Of a stretch of 64,000 bases of DNA, positions 26,055-34,864 are shown one piece after another. The stretch's first letter is position 1, and each line of letters opens with the position of its first letter. Below the pieces are notes generated by a model that worked only from the letters and a program-made list of their open reading frames with translations, was not told where the DNA came from and did not search any database. The position numbers were made by a program, and so were the translations under genes. Source of the DNA: Kitasatospora sp. NBC_00458 (GTDB lineage: Bacteria > Actinomycetota > Actinomycetes > Streptomycetales > Streptomycetaceae); contig NZ_CP107904.1 of assembly GCF_036013975.1 (NCBI RefSeq), positions 7,039,001 through 7,103,000 of the forward strand, in the 5' to 3' direction.

Positions 26055-26729
26055 TCAGCGCCCCCGGCCGTGGCCGTCGTCGCCGCCGCCGTGCGCGCGG
26101 GCCTCGGCGGCGGCCTTCAGGTCGAGCAGCCACGACTCCAGCCCCTGGCGGAGGACCTCGGTCGCGAACGGGACGTTCGCCTCGACCTGGGGGCCGCCGT
26201 GGGTCTCCTCGGTGGTGACGCGGACGCCGCCGCCGCGGATCGCGGTGAACCGCCAGACGTGGACGCCGTCGATGCGCAGGCCCTCGGCCTCGGCGGGGCC
26301 GGTCCAGCGGAGGCAGGAGCCGTTCTCGACCTGCCGGACGGTCGAGGTGATCTCCAGGCCGGTGGCGGGGGTCGCGGGGTTGGGCGGCAGCGGGGTCGTC
26401 CACCGGAACGCCGACCCCTTGCGGAGGGGGCCGCGGTCGAGGCGCTCCACCGTCCGGACGGGGGCCTGCCAGGCGGGCCAGCGCTCGACGTCGGTCTGGA
26501 GCCCCCAGACGGTGCGCAGCGGCGCGTCGATCACGATCCCGGTCCGGTGGCGGACGGGGGCGTCGGGGTCGACGCCCCTGCCCTGGCAGGTGAGGGGCCG
26601 TGCGTGCGCCGGGGTGGCGGCGCCGGCGGGTGCGGCGGCGGTGCCGAGCAGGGCGGCGGCGAGCGGGACGCCGATCAGGGCGGCGCGGAGGCGGGCGGCG
26701 TGGGTGCCGGTGCTGCGGGTGCCGGACAT
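26055..26729 (-). CDS. exported SRPBCC/polyketide-cyclase-fold protein
   Basis: 224 aa. Signal peptide LRAALIGVPLAAALLGTAAA ending near AGAATPAHA. The mature part is a START/SRPBCC ligand-binding fold: HRTGIVIDAPLRTVWGLQTD, VERWPAWQAPVRTVERL, FRWTTPLPP, LEITSTVRQVENGSCLRWTG. SRPBCC proteins are usually cytoplasmic, so export is noteworthy. Divergent from and probably repressed by the TetR regulator at 26912. Confidence 0.85.
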   Translation of the reverse strand: MSGTRSTGTHAARLRAALIGVPLAAALLGTAAAPAGAATPAHARPLTCQGRGVDPDAPVRHRTGIVIDAPLRTVWGLQTDVERWPAWQAPVRTVERLDRGPLRKGSAFRWTTPLPPNPATPATGLEITSTVRQVENGSCLRWTGPAEAEGLRIDGVHVWRFTAIRGGGVRVTTEETHGGPQVEANVPFATEVLRQGLESWLLDLKAAAEARAHGGGDDGHGRGR

Positions 26730-26750
26730 GGGTTCCCCTCGGGTGGTCGG

Positions 26751-26780
26751 GGGAGTGCGGGGCCCGGGCCCCGCACTCCC
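26751..26780. promoter_or_regulatory. perfect 30-bp palindrome in the leader of the SRPBCC gene
   Basis: Self-complementary sequence (gggagtgcggggccc / gggccccgcactccc) between the predicted promoter/operator zone and the SRPBCC start codon. It would form a strong hairpin in the 5' untranslated mRNA. Confidence 0.5.
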
Positions 26781-26806
26781 GCGCTGAGCTAGATGCTCAT
26801 GCGTTC

Positions 26807-26866
26807 GTTAGAAGTTTTAACGCACAAGGGAGGGGAGGGGCAACGGGTTGCGTGATAGCTTCTAAC
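26807..26866. promoter_or_regulatory. paired TetR-type half-site repeats in divergent promoter
   Basis: GTTAGAAGTTTTAAC at 26807-26821 (imperfect dyad) and, inverted, GTTAGAAGCTATC at 26866-26854. They share GTTAGAAG and lie in the AT-richer part of the 182-bp gap between the SRPBCC and TetR genes. Confidence 0.55.
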
Positions 26867-26911
26867 CAACCCTTGGGCCTCTAGCGGAACCGGGGCGAAA
26901 GGCGGCGGATC

Positions 26912-27562
26912 ATGACGAAGGCGGGCGCGGACACCCCCCGGGAGCGCTACCGGGCGCAGGTGCGCGCGGAGATCACCGGGCACGCCTGGGAGCAGATCGC
27001 CACGGCGGGGGCCTCCGCGCTCTCGCTCAACGCGATCGCCAAGCAGATGGGCATGAGCGGACCGGCGCTCTACCGCTACTTCACCAGCCGGGACGACCTG
27101 ATCACCGAACTCGTCCGCGAGGCCTACCGGAGCCTCGCCGACACCCTCCGCACGGCCGCCGCGACCGGGGCCGACCTGGCCGGACTGGCCCACGCCCTGC
27201 GCGGCTGGGCCCTGGCCGACCCCCAGCGGTACCTCCTGATCTACGGCACGCCCGTCCCCGGCTACCGGGCGCCCGAGGACGTCACGGCCGTCTCGGACGA
27301 GATCATGACGACCCTGCTCGACGCGTGCGCGGCGCTCGTCCCGGACGGTCCGGCGACGCCGTTCGGCAGCTACCTGGCGGAGCACCGGGACTGGGCGGGC
27401 GGCCACCCCGCCGCGCCCGGGGCGCTGCACCGGTTCCTGACCCTCTGGACCCGTCTGCACGGTGTGCTGTCGCTGGAGCTCGCCGGGCACTTCGCCGGGA
27501 TGGGCTTCGACCCCGCCGTGCTCTTCGCGGCCGAACTGGACGTGCTCGCGCACCGGCCCTGA
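26912..27562 (+). CDS. TetR/AcrR-family regulator (TetR_C_13/WHG type)
   Basis: 216 aa. Helix-turn-helix ALSLNAIAKQMGMSGPALYR with YFTSRDDLITELV; C-terminal WHG-type domain (LRGWALADPQRYLLIYGTPV, LTLWTRLHGVLSLELAGHF, AALFAAEL-like end). Divergent from the SRPBCC gene, its probable target. Confidence 0.94.
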   Translation: MTKAGADTPRERYRAQVRAEITGHAWEQIATAGASALSLNAIAKQMGMSGPALYRYFTSRDDLITELVREAYRSLADTLRTAAATGADLAGLAHALRGWALADPQRYLLIYGTPVPGYRAPEDVTAVSDEIMTTLLDACAALVPDGPATPFGSYLAEHRDWAGGHPAAPGALHRFLTLWTRLHGVLSLELAGHFAGMGFDPAVLFAAELDVLAHRP

Positions 27563-27642
27563 GCCCGCGCCCCGCCCGGCGGTCCGGCGTCACCCGGCCC
27601 GGTGCCCCCCGCCCGGTGCGCCGCCCGGTGCACGGCCCGGCG

Positions 27643-30600
27643 TCACTCGGTGCGGCGCAGCGGCTCGGGGGCGGGCTCGGCCGGGGAGACGGCGGTGACC
27701 GGAGCGGCCGGAGCGGCCGTGGCAACCGGGGTGACCGTGGCGGCCGGGGCGGGCCATTCGGCGATGAAGGCGCGGGCCTGGTCGGCGGTGAGCGGGTGGG
27801 CGAAGAGGTAGCCCTGGCCGAGCGGGCAGCCCATGGCGGCGAGCAGGTCGCGCTGCTCGGGGTGCTCGATGCCCTCGGCGATGACCTGGACGTCCAGGGT
27901 GTCGGCGATCCGGGTGATGCCCTCGACCAGCGCGTACTGCTGCGGGGAGCCGCCGAGGCCGTCGATGAAGGACTTGTCGATCTTGAGGATGGAGATCGGG
28001 AACTCCCGCAGGTACGACAGCGAGGAGTACCCGGTGCCGAAGTCGTCGATGGCGATGCCGACGCCCAGCTCGGCCAGCGTCCGCATGTCGGTGTGGACGC
28101 GCCCGTCCCGGCGCATCAGCACGGACTCGGTGAGCTCCAGCACCAGCGACTCGGCGGGGATCCCGGAGGTCCGGACGGCGCCGCGCACCACGTCGACGAA
28201 GCCCGCGTCGCGGAACTGCCGGGCGGAGACGTTGACGTTGACCCGCAGCGGGGGGCGGCCGCCGGCGGCGCGGTCGGCGGAGCTCTGCCGGTGCCAGGCG
28301 GCGGCCTCCTGGGCGGCGCGCTCCAGCACCCAGGCACCGAGCGGCACGATCTGGCCGCTCTCCTCGGCGAGGGCGATGAACTCGTCGGGCAGCACCATGC
28401 CGCGCCGGTCGTGCGGCCACCGGACGAGCGCCTCGAAGGCCACCAGGTCACCCGTGGCCAGGTCGACGATCGGCTGGTAGTACAGCCGGAACGCGGACTC
28501 GGCGATCGCGGTGTCCAGGTTCTCGTTCAGCTCGTGCCGCTCCACCATCCCGGCCTGCAGCGCGGGCTGGTACGGGCACCACTGCCGCTTGCCGGCCGCC
28601 TTCGCCGAGTACAGCGCCAGGTCGGCGTGGCTGAGCAGCTCGGTGGTGTCCACGCTGTCCTCCGTGGTCGCCACCCCGATGCTGGCGGTCACCCGCACCG
28701 CGCCCGCGCTCAGCTTGAACGGTTCTCCGAAGGCGGCCAGCACCGTGTCCGCGATCCGGCCCACGTCGGCCGGCCGCACCGCGTCCTCGACCAGCACCGC
28801 GAACTCGTCGCCGCCCAGCCGGGCCGCCGTGTCGGAGGTGCGCAGCGCGGTGGAGACCCGCAGCGACACGGCGACCAGCAGTTCGTCGCCGACCGCGTGC
28901 CCCTGGGTGTCGTTGACCATCTTGAAGTCGTCCAGGTCGATGAAGAGCACGCCGGTGACGGCGCCGCTGCGCTCGCCCCGGGAGAGCGCGTGGCCGACCC
29001 GGTCCAGGAAGAGGACGCGGTTGGCCAGGCCGGTGAGCGAGTCGTGGAAGGCGCGGTGGGTGAGCTCGCGCTCCATCTGCCGCTGGTCGGTCACGTCGCG
29101 CAGGGTGAGCACCAGGCCGCCGACGGTCGGGTCGTCGCGCAGGTCGTTGCAGCGGACCTCGGCCTCGATCAGGGAGCGGTCGGAGCGCAGCAGCCGCCAG
29201 TGCTCGCGCTGCGTGTCGCCGCCGGAGCGGCTGCCGGCGCCGTCCGGGCCGCGCATCCGGGCGAGCGCGCCGCCGACGGCCCGGCTGTCCTCGGGCGGGA
29301 CGAGGTCGGTGATCAGGGTGCCGTTGAGGTCCGGGTAGCCGAGGACGCGTTCGGCGGAGGAGGACGAGGCGTAGCGGACGGAGTCGTCGGAGTTGAGGAT
29401 CAGGATGACGTCGCTGGCGCTCTGCACCAGGGTCCGGAAGTAGGCCTCGCTGTTGCGGCGGTTGATCTCCTGGCTCAGCGTGACGCGTTCGACGGCCAGG
29501 GCGGCCTGGGCGGCCAGGATCTCCAGCGAGCCCCAGAGGCTGGTCAGCTCCTGTTCCGTGCCGGTGACGATGAGCGCGCCGATCAGCGGGTCCCCGGAGG
29601 GGCGTTCGGCGAGCGTGAGCGGGCAGAGCAGGGCGCTGGGCATGCCGTCGAACCGGGCGGCGAGGTCGGTGCCGACGGCCTCGACGGGCAGCAGCCTGGT
29701 CTCCCGGTAGGCGGCCAGGGCGAGCACCTCGTCGGAGTCGCCGCCGTCGATCGGGTGGTGGCCGGCGCCGCGCTGGGCGTGCCGGACGTGCAGCACGCCG
29801 CCCTCGGTGACGGCGAGCAGGGCGACGTGGCCGTCCTCGGTCGGCATCAGCGTGGCGGCGGCGGCCTGCACGGCGTCGGCGACCTCCTCGACGGTGACCG
29901 CCGCGGTGAGCGAGGAGCCGGCCACGCGCAGCGCGCGTTCGCGCGCGACGGCCTGCCGGCGGGCCCGGACCACCACCGCCAGCCGGGCCAGCACGAGCAG
30001 GTAGATGACCGCGGAGAAGGCGCCGATCACACCGGCGTTGCTGGTGTTCCCGCTCAGCGACTCGATGATCAGGATGGTCGGCGCGATCAGCGAGGCGAGG
30101 GTGAGCAGGGCGAGCCGCCCGGGGCTGAGGTCGGGCTGCTGGCTGGGGATGGGCCTGGTCAGTTCGACCATCGACGGGTGCAGCGCCGCCGCGCCCCAGG
30201 CGGTGTAGAAGGCGGCCCAGCCGAGGTCCACGGGAGTGCCGATGTGCCAGTCGCCGTGCAGCAGGATCAGGCCGTAGGCGACGTCGGAGACCAGCAGGCC
30301 GACCGTGCCGACGGCGAGCAGCTGGAGCGAGCGGCTGAACCCGCCGCGCGGCACCAGCAGCCGCAGCAGCAGGGCGAGGACGACCACGTCGCCGAGCGGG
30401 TAGGCGATGGCGACGGCCTTCTGGAACCAGCTGAGGTCCGGGTTCCGGGTGTACGGGAGGATCAGGTAGATCCAGGCGAGCAGCGCCAGGCCCATGGTGA
30501 GGATGAGCGCGTCGAGCAGGCTCGCGCGGTCCTGATGCGCCGTCCGCCAGCGGATGAAGCCCAACACGCCCGCCGCGTACAGCAGGTACTCGGCCAGGTA

Positions 30601-30891
30601 GAAGCCGTCGGCGACGGACGGGAACGGGCTCCCCAGGTGCAGGAACTGCATCTGGATGACCTGGACCACCTCGCCCGCGGTGAAGCTGAGGTTGGCGAGC
30701 GCCAGCAGGTACCAGAACAGCGCGTGGGACGGGCGGTTGAGGCGGACGCCGACGACGATGGCGGCGACGCCGCCGAGGCCGATGCCCGTCCACCAGATGA
30801 TCCGCTGTGAGGGGTTCGTGTAGTAGACGGCGGTGAACACCACCATCCACACCAGGTAACAGGCCATCAGGCGCTGTCGCCGACGAGTCAA
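27643..30891 (-). CDS. membrane GGDEF-EAL cyclic-di-GMP enzyme with GAF and PAS domains
   Basis: About 1082 aa. Around 8-10 membrane helices fill the first ~300 residues (LMACYLVWMVVFTAVYY onward), then a GAF-like region (VEEVADAVQAAAATLMPTED), a PAS domain (AYFRTLVQSASDVILILNSD), a GGDEF domain with an intact RLGGDEFAVLV active site and an EAL domain with FEALVRW and IDDFGTGYSSLSYL. Both diguanylate cyclase and phosphodiesterase motifs look functional. TTG 30891 is chosen because ggaggag lies 9 nt upstream; the frame stays open to GTG 30981. In Streptomyces c-di-GMP acts through BldD and RsiG on development. Divergent from the NRPS operon. Confidence 0.9.
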   Translation of the reverse strand: MTRRRQRLMACYLVWMVVFTAVYYTNPSQRIIWWTGIGLGGVAAIVVGVRLNRPSHALFWYLLALANLSFTAGEVVQVIQMQFLHLGSPFPSVADGFYLAEYLLYAAGVLGFIRWRTAHQDRASLLDALILTMGLALLAWIYLILPYTRNPDLSWFQKAVAIAYPLGDVVVLALLLRLLVPRGGFSRSLQLLAVGTVGLLVSDVAYGLILLHGDWHIGTPVDLGWAAFYTAWGAAALHPSMVELTRPIPSQQPDLSPGRLALLTLASLIAPTILIIESLSGNTSNAGVIGAFSAVIYLLVLARLAVVVRARRQAVARERALRVAGSSLTAAVTVEEVADAVQAAAATLMPTEDGHVALLAVTEGGVLHVRHAQRGAGHHPIDGGDSDEVLALAAYRETRLLPVEAVGTDLAARFDGMPSALLCPLTLAERPSGDPLIGALIVTGTEQELTSLWGSLEILAAQAALAVERVTLSQEINRRNSEAYFRTLVQSASDVILILNSDDSVRYASSSSAERVLGYPDLNGTLITDLVPPEDSRAVGGALARMRGPDGAGSRSGGDTQREHWRLLRSDRSLIEAEVRCNDLRDDPTVGGLVLTLRDVTDQRQMERELTHRAFHDSLTGLANRVLFLDRVGHALSRGERSGAVTGVLFIDLDDFKMVNDTQGHAVGDELLVAVSLRVSTALRTSDTAARLGGDEFAVLVEDAVRPADVGRIADTVLAAFGEPFKLSAGAVRVTASIGVATTEDSVDTTELLSHADLALYSAKAAGKRQWCPYQPALQAGMVERHELNENLDTAIAESAFRLYYQPIVDLATGDLVAFEALVRWPHDRRGMVLPDEFIALAEESGQIVPLGAWVLERAAQEAAAWHRQSSADRAAGGRPPLRVNVNVSARQFRDAGFVDVVRGAVRTSGIPAESLVLELTESVLMRRDGRVHTDMRTLAELGVGIAIDDFGTGYSSLSYLREFPISILKIDKSFIDGLGGSPQQYALVEGITRIADTLDVQVIAEGIEHPEQRDLLAAMGCPLGQGYLFAHPLTADQARAFIAEWPAPAATVTPVATAAPAAPVTAVSPAEPAPEPLRRTE

Positions 30892-31040
30892 CGAGGCTAC
30901 CTCCTCCACGACATCACCCTGCCGTTCGGGCGGGGGAGTTCGGGCGAGGACGGGGCGGTCGGGCCGCCCGTGAGCGGTCACCCGTGGTGACGGGCGGAGG
31001 GTTTTCCCAGCCTTTCCGGTCTTTCGGGCATGGGCTCACG

Positions 31041-31069
31041 AGCGTCCGAGCGGCGTTCGGTCGGACGTT
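31041..31069. promoter_or_regulatory. 29-bp imperfect dyad upstream of the NRPS promoter
   Basis: Arms agcgtccgagcg and cggtcggacgtt (10 of 12 positions complementary) around gcgtt, ending at the -35 region. A candidate operator in the shared control region of the GGDEF-EAL gene and the NRPS-transferase operon. Confidence 0.45.
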
Positions 31070-31095
31070 TGAAATGACCCGTGAGTGCGTATAGT
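31069..31095 (+). promoter_or_regulatory. candidate promoter of the NRPS-transferase operon
   Basis: TTGAAA (31069-31074) and TATAGT (31090-31095) with a 15-bp spacer, somewhat short. Transcription from about 31102 would give a 46-nt leader to the GTG at 31148. Confidence 0.45.
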
Positions 31096-31147
31096 CGGAA
31101 ATGTCGCACCTCCCAGCATTCTGCCGCCACAGCACGAGGTCAAGCCG

Positions 31148-34100
31148 GTGGATGATGCAGCAGACAGCGCGCGGGGCGCGCGTTCGGAGGCGAACTCCGG
31201 GCGTCACGCCGTGCTCTGCAATCAAGACGGTCAGTATACGATCTGGCCCGGTGACTTCACGGTACCCAGTGGATGGCGCACCGTGTTCGGGCCCGCCCCG
31301 CGCGACGAGTGCCGCGCCTACGTGGACCGCGAGTGGCGTGCGGCCGGGCTCGGCCTGGCCGGCCACGGCGCGGACGGCCCCGCAGGCGCCCCCGCGTCGA
31401 CCGGAGCGCCGGTCGAATTGTGGGCCGGTGCGCCGGTCGCGGCACCGGGCGGCGCACGGAGCGGCGCACCGGGCGCGGCAGCGGGCAGCGCACCGGGTGG
31501 TGCGCCGCCCCCCGCGGGGACCGGCCGCACCGTGCACGGGCTGTTCCGCGCCCGGGCCGCGCACGACCCCGACGCCCTCGCCCTCATCACCGACGAAGGC
31601 GACAGGTTCACCTACGGTGACCTCGACCGCCGCAGCGACCGGCTGGCCGCCGCCCTGCGCGCCCGCGGCGTACGGGCCGAACGGGTCGTCCCGGTCTGCC
31701 TGGAGCGCGGCGCCGACCTGGTGACGGCCTGGCTCGGCGTCCTCAAGGCCGGCGGCGCGTTCCTGCCCCTTGACCCGGTCCACCCGGAACGGCGGCTGGC
31801 CGCACTGGTCGCCGACTGCGGGGCCGAGGTGGTCGTCGCGGAGCGCGGGCGGACCTTCCCCGGGGTGCGGGTGCTGGGGCCCGACGCCACGGCGCCGGGA
31901 GCCGCCGACGCACCGGAGGCCGCCGGGGGCCACGACGGCCCGCCGGTGCCCGAGGACCTCGCGGCGCCCGACGACCTCGCCTACCTGATCTACACCTCCG
32001 GGACCACCGGCACCCCCAAGGGCGTCCCGGTCACCCACCGCTCCCTGGTCTTCACCCTGGACCGGGTCGTCCACGCCTACGGACTCACCCCCCGGGACCG
32101 CGTGCTGCAACTCGCCGCCATCGGCTTCGACACCTCGCTGGAGCAGGTCTTCGCCGCCCTGGCCGCCGGCTCCACCCTCGTCCTCGGCGGCGCCCGCACC
32201 TGGGCGCCCACCGAACTCGTCCACCGGATGCGCGAACTGGCCCTCACCGTCGCCGACCTCACCCCCGCCTACTGGCACCACGTGCTGGGGCTGCTCCCCG
32301 CCGGCGGGCCCGCCCCCGAAGGGCTGCGCCTGGTCGTCGTCGGCGGCGACACCGTGCACGCCGACGACTGCCGGACCTGCCTGGACCGGCTGCCCGGCGT
32401 CCGGCTGGTCAACGCGTACGGCGTGACCGAGGCCGCCGTGACCTCCACCCTCTGCGAGGTCACCCCCGAGGTGCTGGACGCCCCCACCCACGGCTCCGCC
32501 CACCACCCGCCGCCGGACGGGCACGGCTCTCCGGACGGGCACGGCTCGCCGGACGGGCACGGGCCCGCCGCCCCCCACCCGGCGGCCGCGCCACCCCGGC
32601 ACCCCGCCGCCGCACCCGTCCCGATCGGACGGCCGCTGCCCGGCGTGCGGGTCCACGTCCTGGACGCCCGGCTCAGCCCCGTCCGGCCCGGCGAGAAGGG
32701 CGCGATCTACCTCGGCGGGCCCGGACTCGCCCGCGGCTACTGGAAGTCACCCGGGCTCACCGCCGAGGCCTTCCTGCCCGACCCCTACGCCCCCGTCCCC
32801 GGCGAACGCATGTACCGCACCGGCGACGCGGGCCGCTGGCGCGCCGACGGCCTGCTGGAGATCCTCGGCCGCTTCGACGACCAGGTGAAGGTCCGCGGCT
32901 ACCGCGTCGACCCCACCGAGATCGAGTCCGTCCTCGCCGCCCACCCCGACGTCCGCCAGGCCCGGGTGGCCGCCGACGACAGCGACGACGGCGCCCACGT
33001 CCTCACCGCCTACTACACGCTCGGCGACCGCGACGCCTCCGGGGCCCGCGCCCGGCGCCGGGAGATCCGCGCCTACCTGGCCGAACGGCTCCCGGACTTC
33101 ATGGTCCCCGCCGAGTTCGTGCTGCTCGACTCCATGCCGCTCACCCCCGCCGGCAAGATCGACCGGCGCCGACTGCCGCACACCCGGCCGCAGTTGCAGC
33201 GCCGGGACGGCGAAGGCCCGGACGGCGCGGGCGCGGGCGCCGGTGCGGGCCCGGCCGCCGACGGCGGGCACACGGGCGGCGCCGCGGACGGCGGTGTGGA
33301 CGGCCGCCGCCCGCAGGGCGGAACGACCGCCGGGGACGGCACCGCCGACGCCGTCGAGACCGGTATCGCCCACCTCTGGTCCGAACTCCTGGGCGCCGAA
33401 CAGGTCGGCCCCGACGACGACTTCTTCGACCTCGGCGGCAACTCCCTGCTCGCCATGGAGATGATCGCCCGGGCCCGGATCATCTTCGGCATCGACGTCA
33501 CCCGGATCCGCCTGCTCACCCGCTCGCTGCTCCGCGACGCCACCCTGCGCGCCTTCGCCGACGCCACCCGGGCCGCCCGTGCGGGCGACGAGGACCCCGG
33601 CGACGGCGGCACCGGCGGCCGGCCCGGGAGCGGCTCCGGCCGCCCCGGCATCGACTGGAACGCCGAGGCCCGGCTCGACACGCCCGTCCGCCAGTCCTGG
33701 CACCCCGCGCCCTCCCGCGCCGAACCCGCCGAGATCCTGCTCACCGGCGCCACCGGCTTCTGCGGCGCCCACCTCCTCGACACGCTGCTGCGCACCACCG
33801 GAGCCCGCATCCACTGCCTCGTCCGCGCCCCGGACGAGGAGCACGCACTGGAACGCATCCGCGCCGCCCAGCAGCGGTTCCTCCGGCACGACCTGGCCGA
33901 CCGCCGGGTGGTCCCGCTCGTCGGCGACCTCGCCGAACCGCTGCTCGGCCTCACCCAGCACCGCTTCGAGGAGCTGGCCGACAGCCTCGACGCCATCCAC
34001 CACCTCGGCGGCCAGGTCAACTTCCTCTACCCGTACCACCAGCTGCGCCGGCCCAACGTCGGCGGCACCCGCGAGGTGGTCCGGCTCGCCGGGCACTCGC

Positions 34101-34864
34101 GCGGCATACCCGTCCACTACCTCTCCACCCTCGCCGTGCTCGCCGGGTTCGGACCCGCCGGTGTCCGCGAGGTCACCGAACGGACCCCGCTGGCCCACCC
34201 CGAGAAGCTCGCGGTCGGCTACGTGGAGAGCAAGTGGGTGGCCGAACGGCTGCTGCACCACGCGGCGGCGGCCGGGCTGCCGGTCACGGTGATGCGCACC
34301 AACGACGTCACCGGTGACCTCTCGGGCGGCGTGATGAACACCGGCACCGAACTCTGCGCGCTGATCAAGTACTTCGCGGAGAGCGGGAGCTACCCGGACG
34401 TCCGGCTGCCGCTCGACTTCGTCCCGGCCGACCGGTTCAGCCGGGCCATCGCCCACATCGCCGCCCACGCGCCCGCCAACGGCGAGGTGTACCACATCAC
34501 CTCACCTCGGCCCGCGGGCCTCCCCGAGCTCGCCGAACGGCTCCGCGCGCGCGGCTACCCGGTGGACGAAGTCCCCTACGGCCAGTGGGTCGACGACCTG
34601 GTCCGGTTCGCCGCGGGACACCCGACCCACCCGGTCACCCCGTTCGTGCCGCTCTTCGTCGACCGCGCGCCGGGCACCGGACTCTCCATCAGCGAGATGT
34701 ACTTCCGCCCGACCTTCCCGCTCTTCGACCGGGCCAACACCGACCACGCCCTCGCCGGCAGCGGCATCCGGCTGCCGGCGGTGGACGCCGGACTGATGGA
34801 CCTCTACCTGACCCAGCTGACCGCCGAAGGGTTCCTGACCCCGCCGCTGGGGGCGGCCCGGTGA
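31148..34864 (+). CDS. single-module NRPS: MbtH-A-PCP-thioester reductase
   Basis: 1238 aa. Residues ~20-75 are an MbtH-like domain (CNQDGQYTIWPGDFTVPSGW, REWRAAGLGL) fused to the front instead of being a separate gene. A domain ~125-670: LIYTSGTTGTPKGVPVTH, NAYGVTEAAV, GRFDDQVKVRGYRVDPTEIE, PAGKIDRRRLP. PCP with DLGGNSLLAMEMI; Ser766 would carry phosphopantetheine. Reductase domain ~860-1238 with Rossmann ILLTGATGFCGAHLL and YVESK (Tyr/Lys). There is no condensation domain: it would activate one amino acid and release it as an aldehyde. GTG 31148 has gagg 7-8 nt upstream. An in-frame GHGSPDGHGSPDGHG repeat lies in the A domain. The stop overlaps the transferase start by 4 nt. Confidence 0.93.
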   Translation: MDDAADSARGARSEANSGRHAVLCNQDGQYTIWPGDFTVPSGWRTVFGPAPRDECRAYVDREWRAAGLGLAGHGADGPAGAPASTGAPVELWAGAPVAAPGGARSGAPGAAAGSAPGGAPPPAGTGRTVHGLFRARAAHDPDALALITDEGDRFTYGDLDRRSDRLAAALRARGVRAERVVPVCLERGADLVTAWLGVLKAGGAFLPLDPVHPERRLAALVADCGAEVVVAERGRTFPGVRVLGPDATAPGAADAPEAAGGHDGPPVPEDLAAPDDLAYLIYTSGTTGTPKGVPVTHRSLVFTLDRVVHAYGLTPRDRVLQLAAIGFDTSLEQVFAALAAGSTLVLGGARTWAPTELVHRMRELALTVADLTPAYWHHVLGLLPAGGPAPEGLRLVVVGGDTVHADDCRTCLDRLPGVRLVNAYGVTEAAVTSTLCEVTPEVLDAPTHGSAHHPPPDGHGSPDGHGSPDGHGPAAPHPAAAPPRHPAAAPVPIGRPLPGVRVHVLDARLSPVRPGEKGAIYLGGPGLARGYWKSPGLTAEAFLPDPYAPVPGERMYRTGDAGRWRADGLLEILGRFDDQVKVRGYRVDPTEIESVLAAHPDVRQARVAADDSDDGAHVLTAYYTLGDRDASGARARRREIRAYLAERLPDFMVPAEFVLLDSMPLTPAGKIDRRRLPHTRPQLQRRDGEGPDGAGAGAGAGPAADGGHTGGAADGGVDGRRPQGGTTAGDGTADAVETGIAHLWSELLGAEQVGPDDDFFDLGGNSLLAMEMIARARIIFGIDVTRIRLLTRSLLRDATLRAFADATRAARAGDEDPGDGGTGGRPGSGSGRPGIDWNAEARLDTPVRQSWHPAPSRAEPAEILLTGATGFCGAHLLDTLLRTTGARIHCLVRAPDEEHALERIRAAQQRFLRHDLADRRVVPLVGDLAEPLLGLTQHRFEELADSLDAIHHLGGQVNFLYPYHQLRRPNVGGTREVVRLAGHSRGIPVHYLSTLAVLAGFGPAGVREVTERTPLAHPEKLAVGYVESKWVAERLLHHAAAAGLPVTVMRTNDVTGDLSGGVMNTGTELCALIKYFAESGSYPDVRLPLDFVPADRFSRAIAHIAAHAPANGEVYHITSPRPAGLPELAERLRARGYPVDEVPYGQWVDDLVRFAAGHPTHPVTPFVPLFVDRAPGTGLSISEMYFRPTFPLFDRANTDHALAGSGIRLPAVDAGLMDLYLTQLTAEGFLTPPLGAAR

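Noticed and set aside
27325..30810. A 1161-codon plus-strand frame opposite the GGDEF-EAL gene
   Set aside because: No recognisable motif; Gly/Asp/Val-rich composition is the mirror of the GGDEF-EAL codons on the minus strand.
32516..32570. Short tandem repeat in the A domain as a possible CRISPR or regulatory repeat
   Set aside because: It is an in-frame 18-bp repeat encoding Gly-His-Gly-Ser-Pro-Asp inside a loop of the protein.
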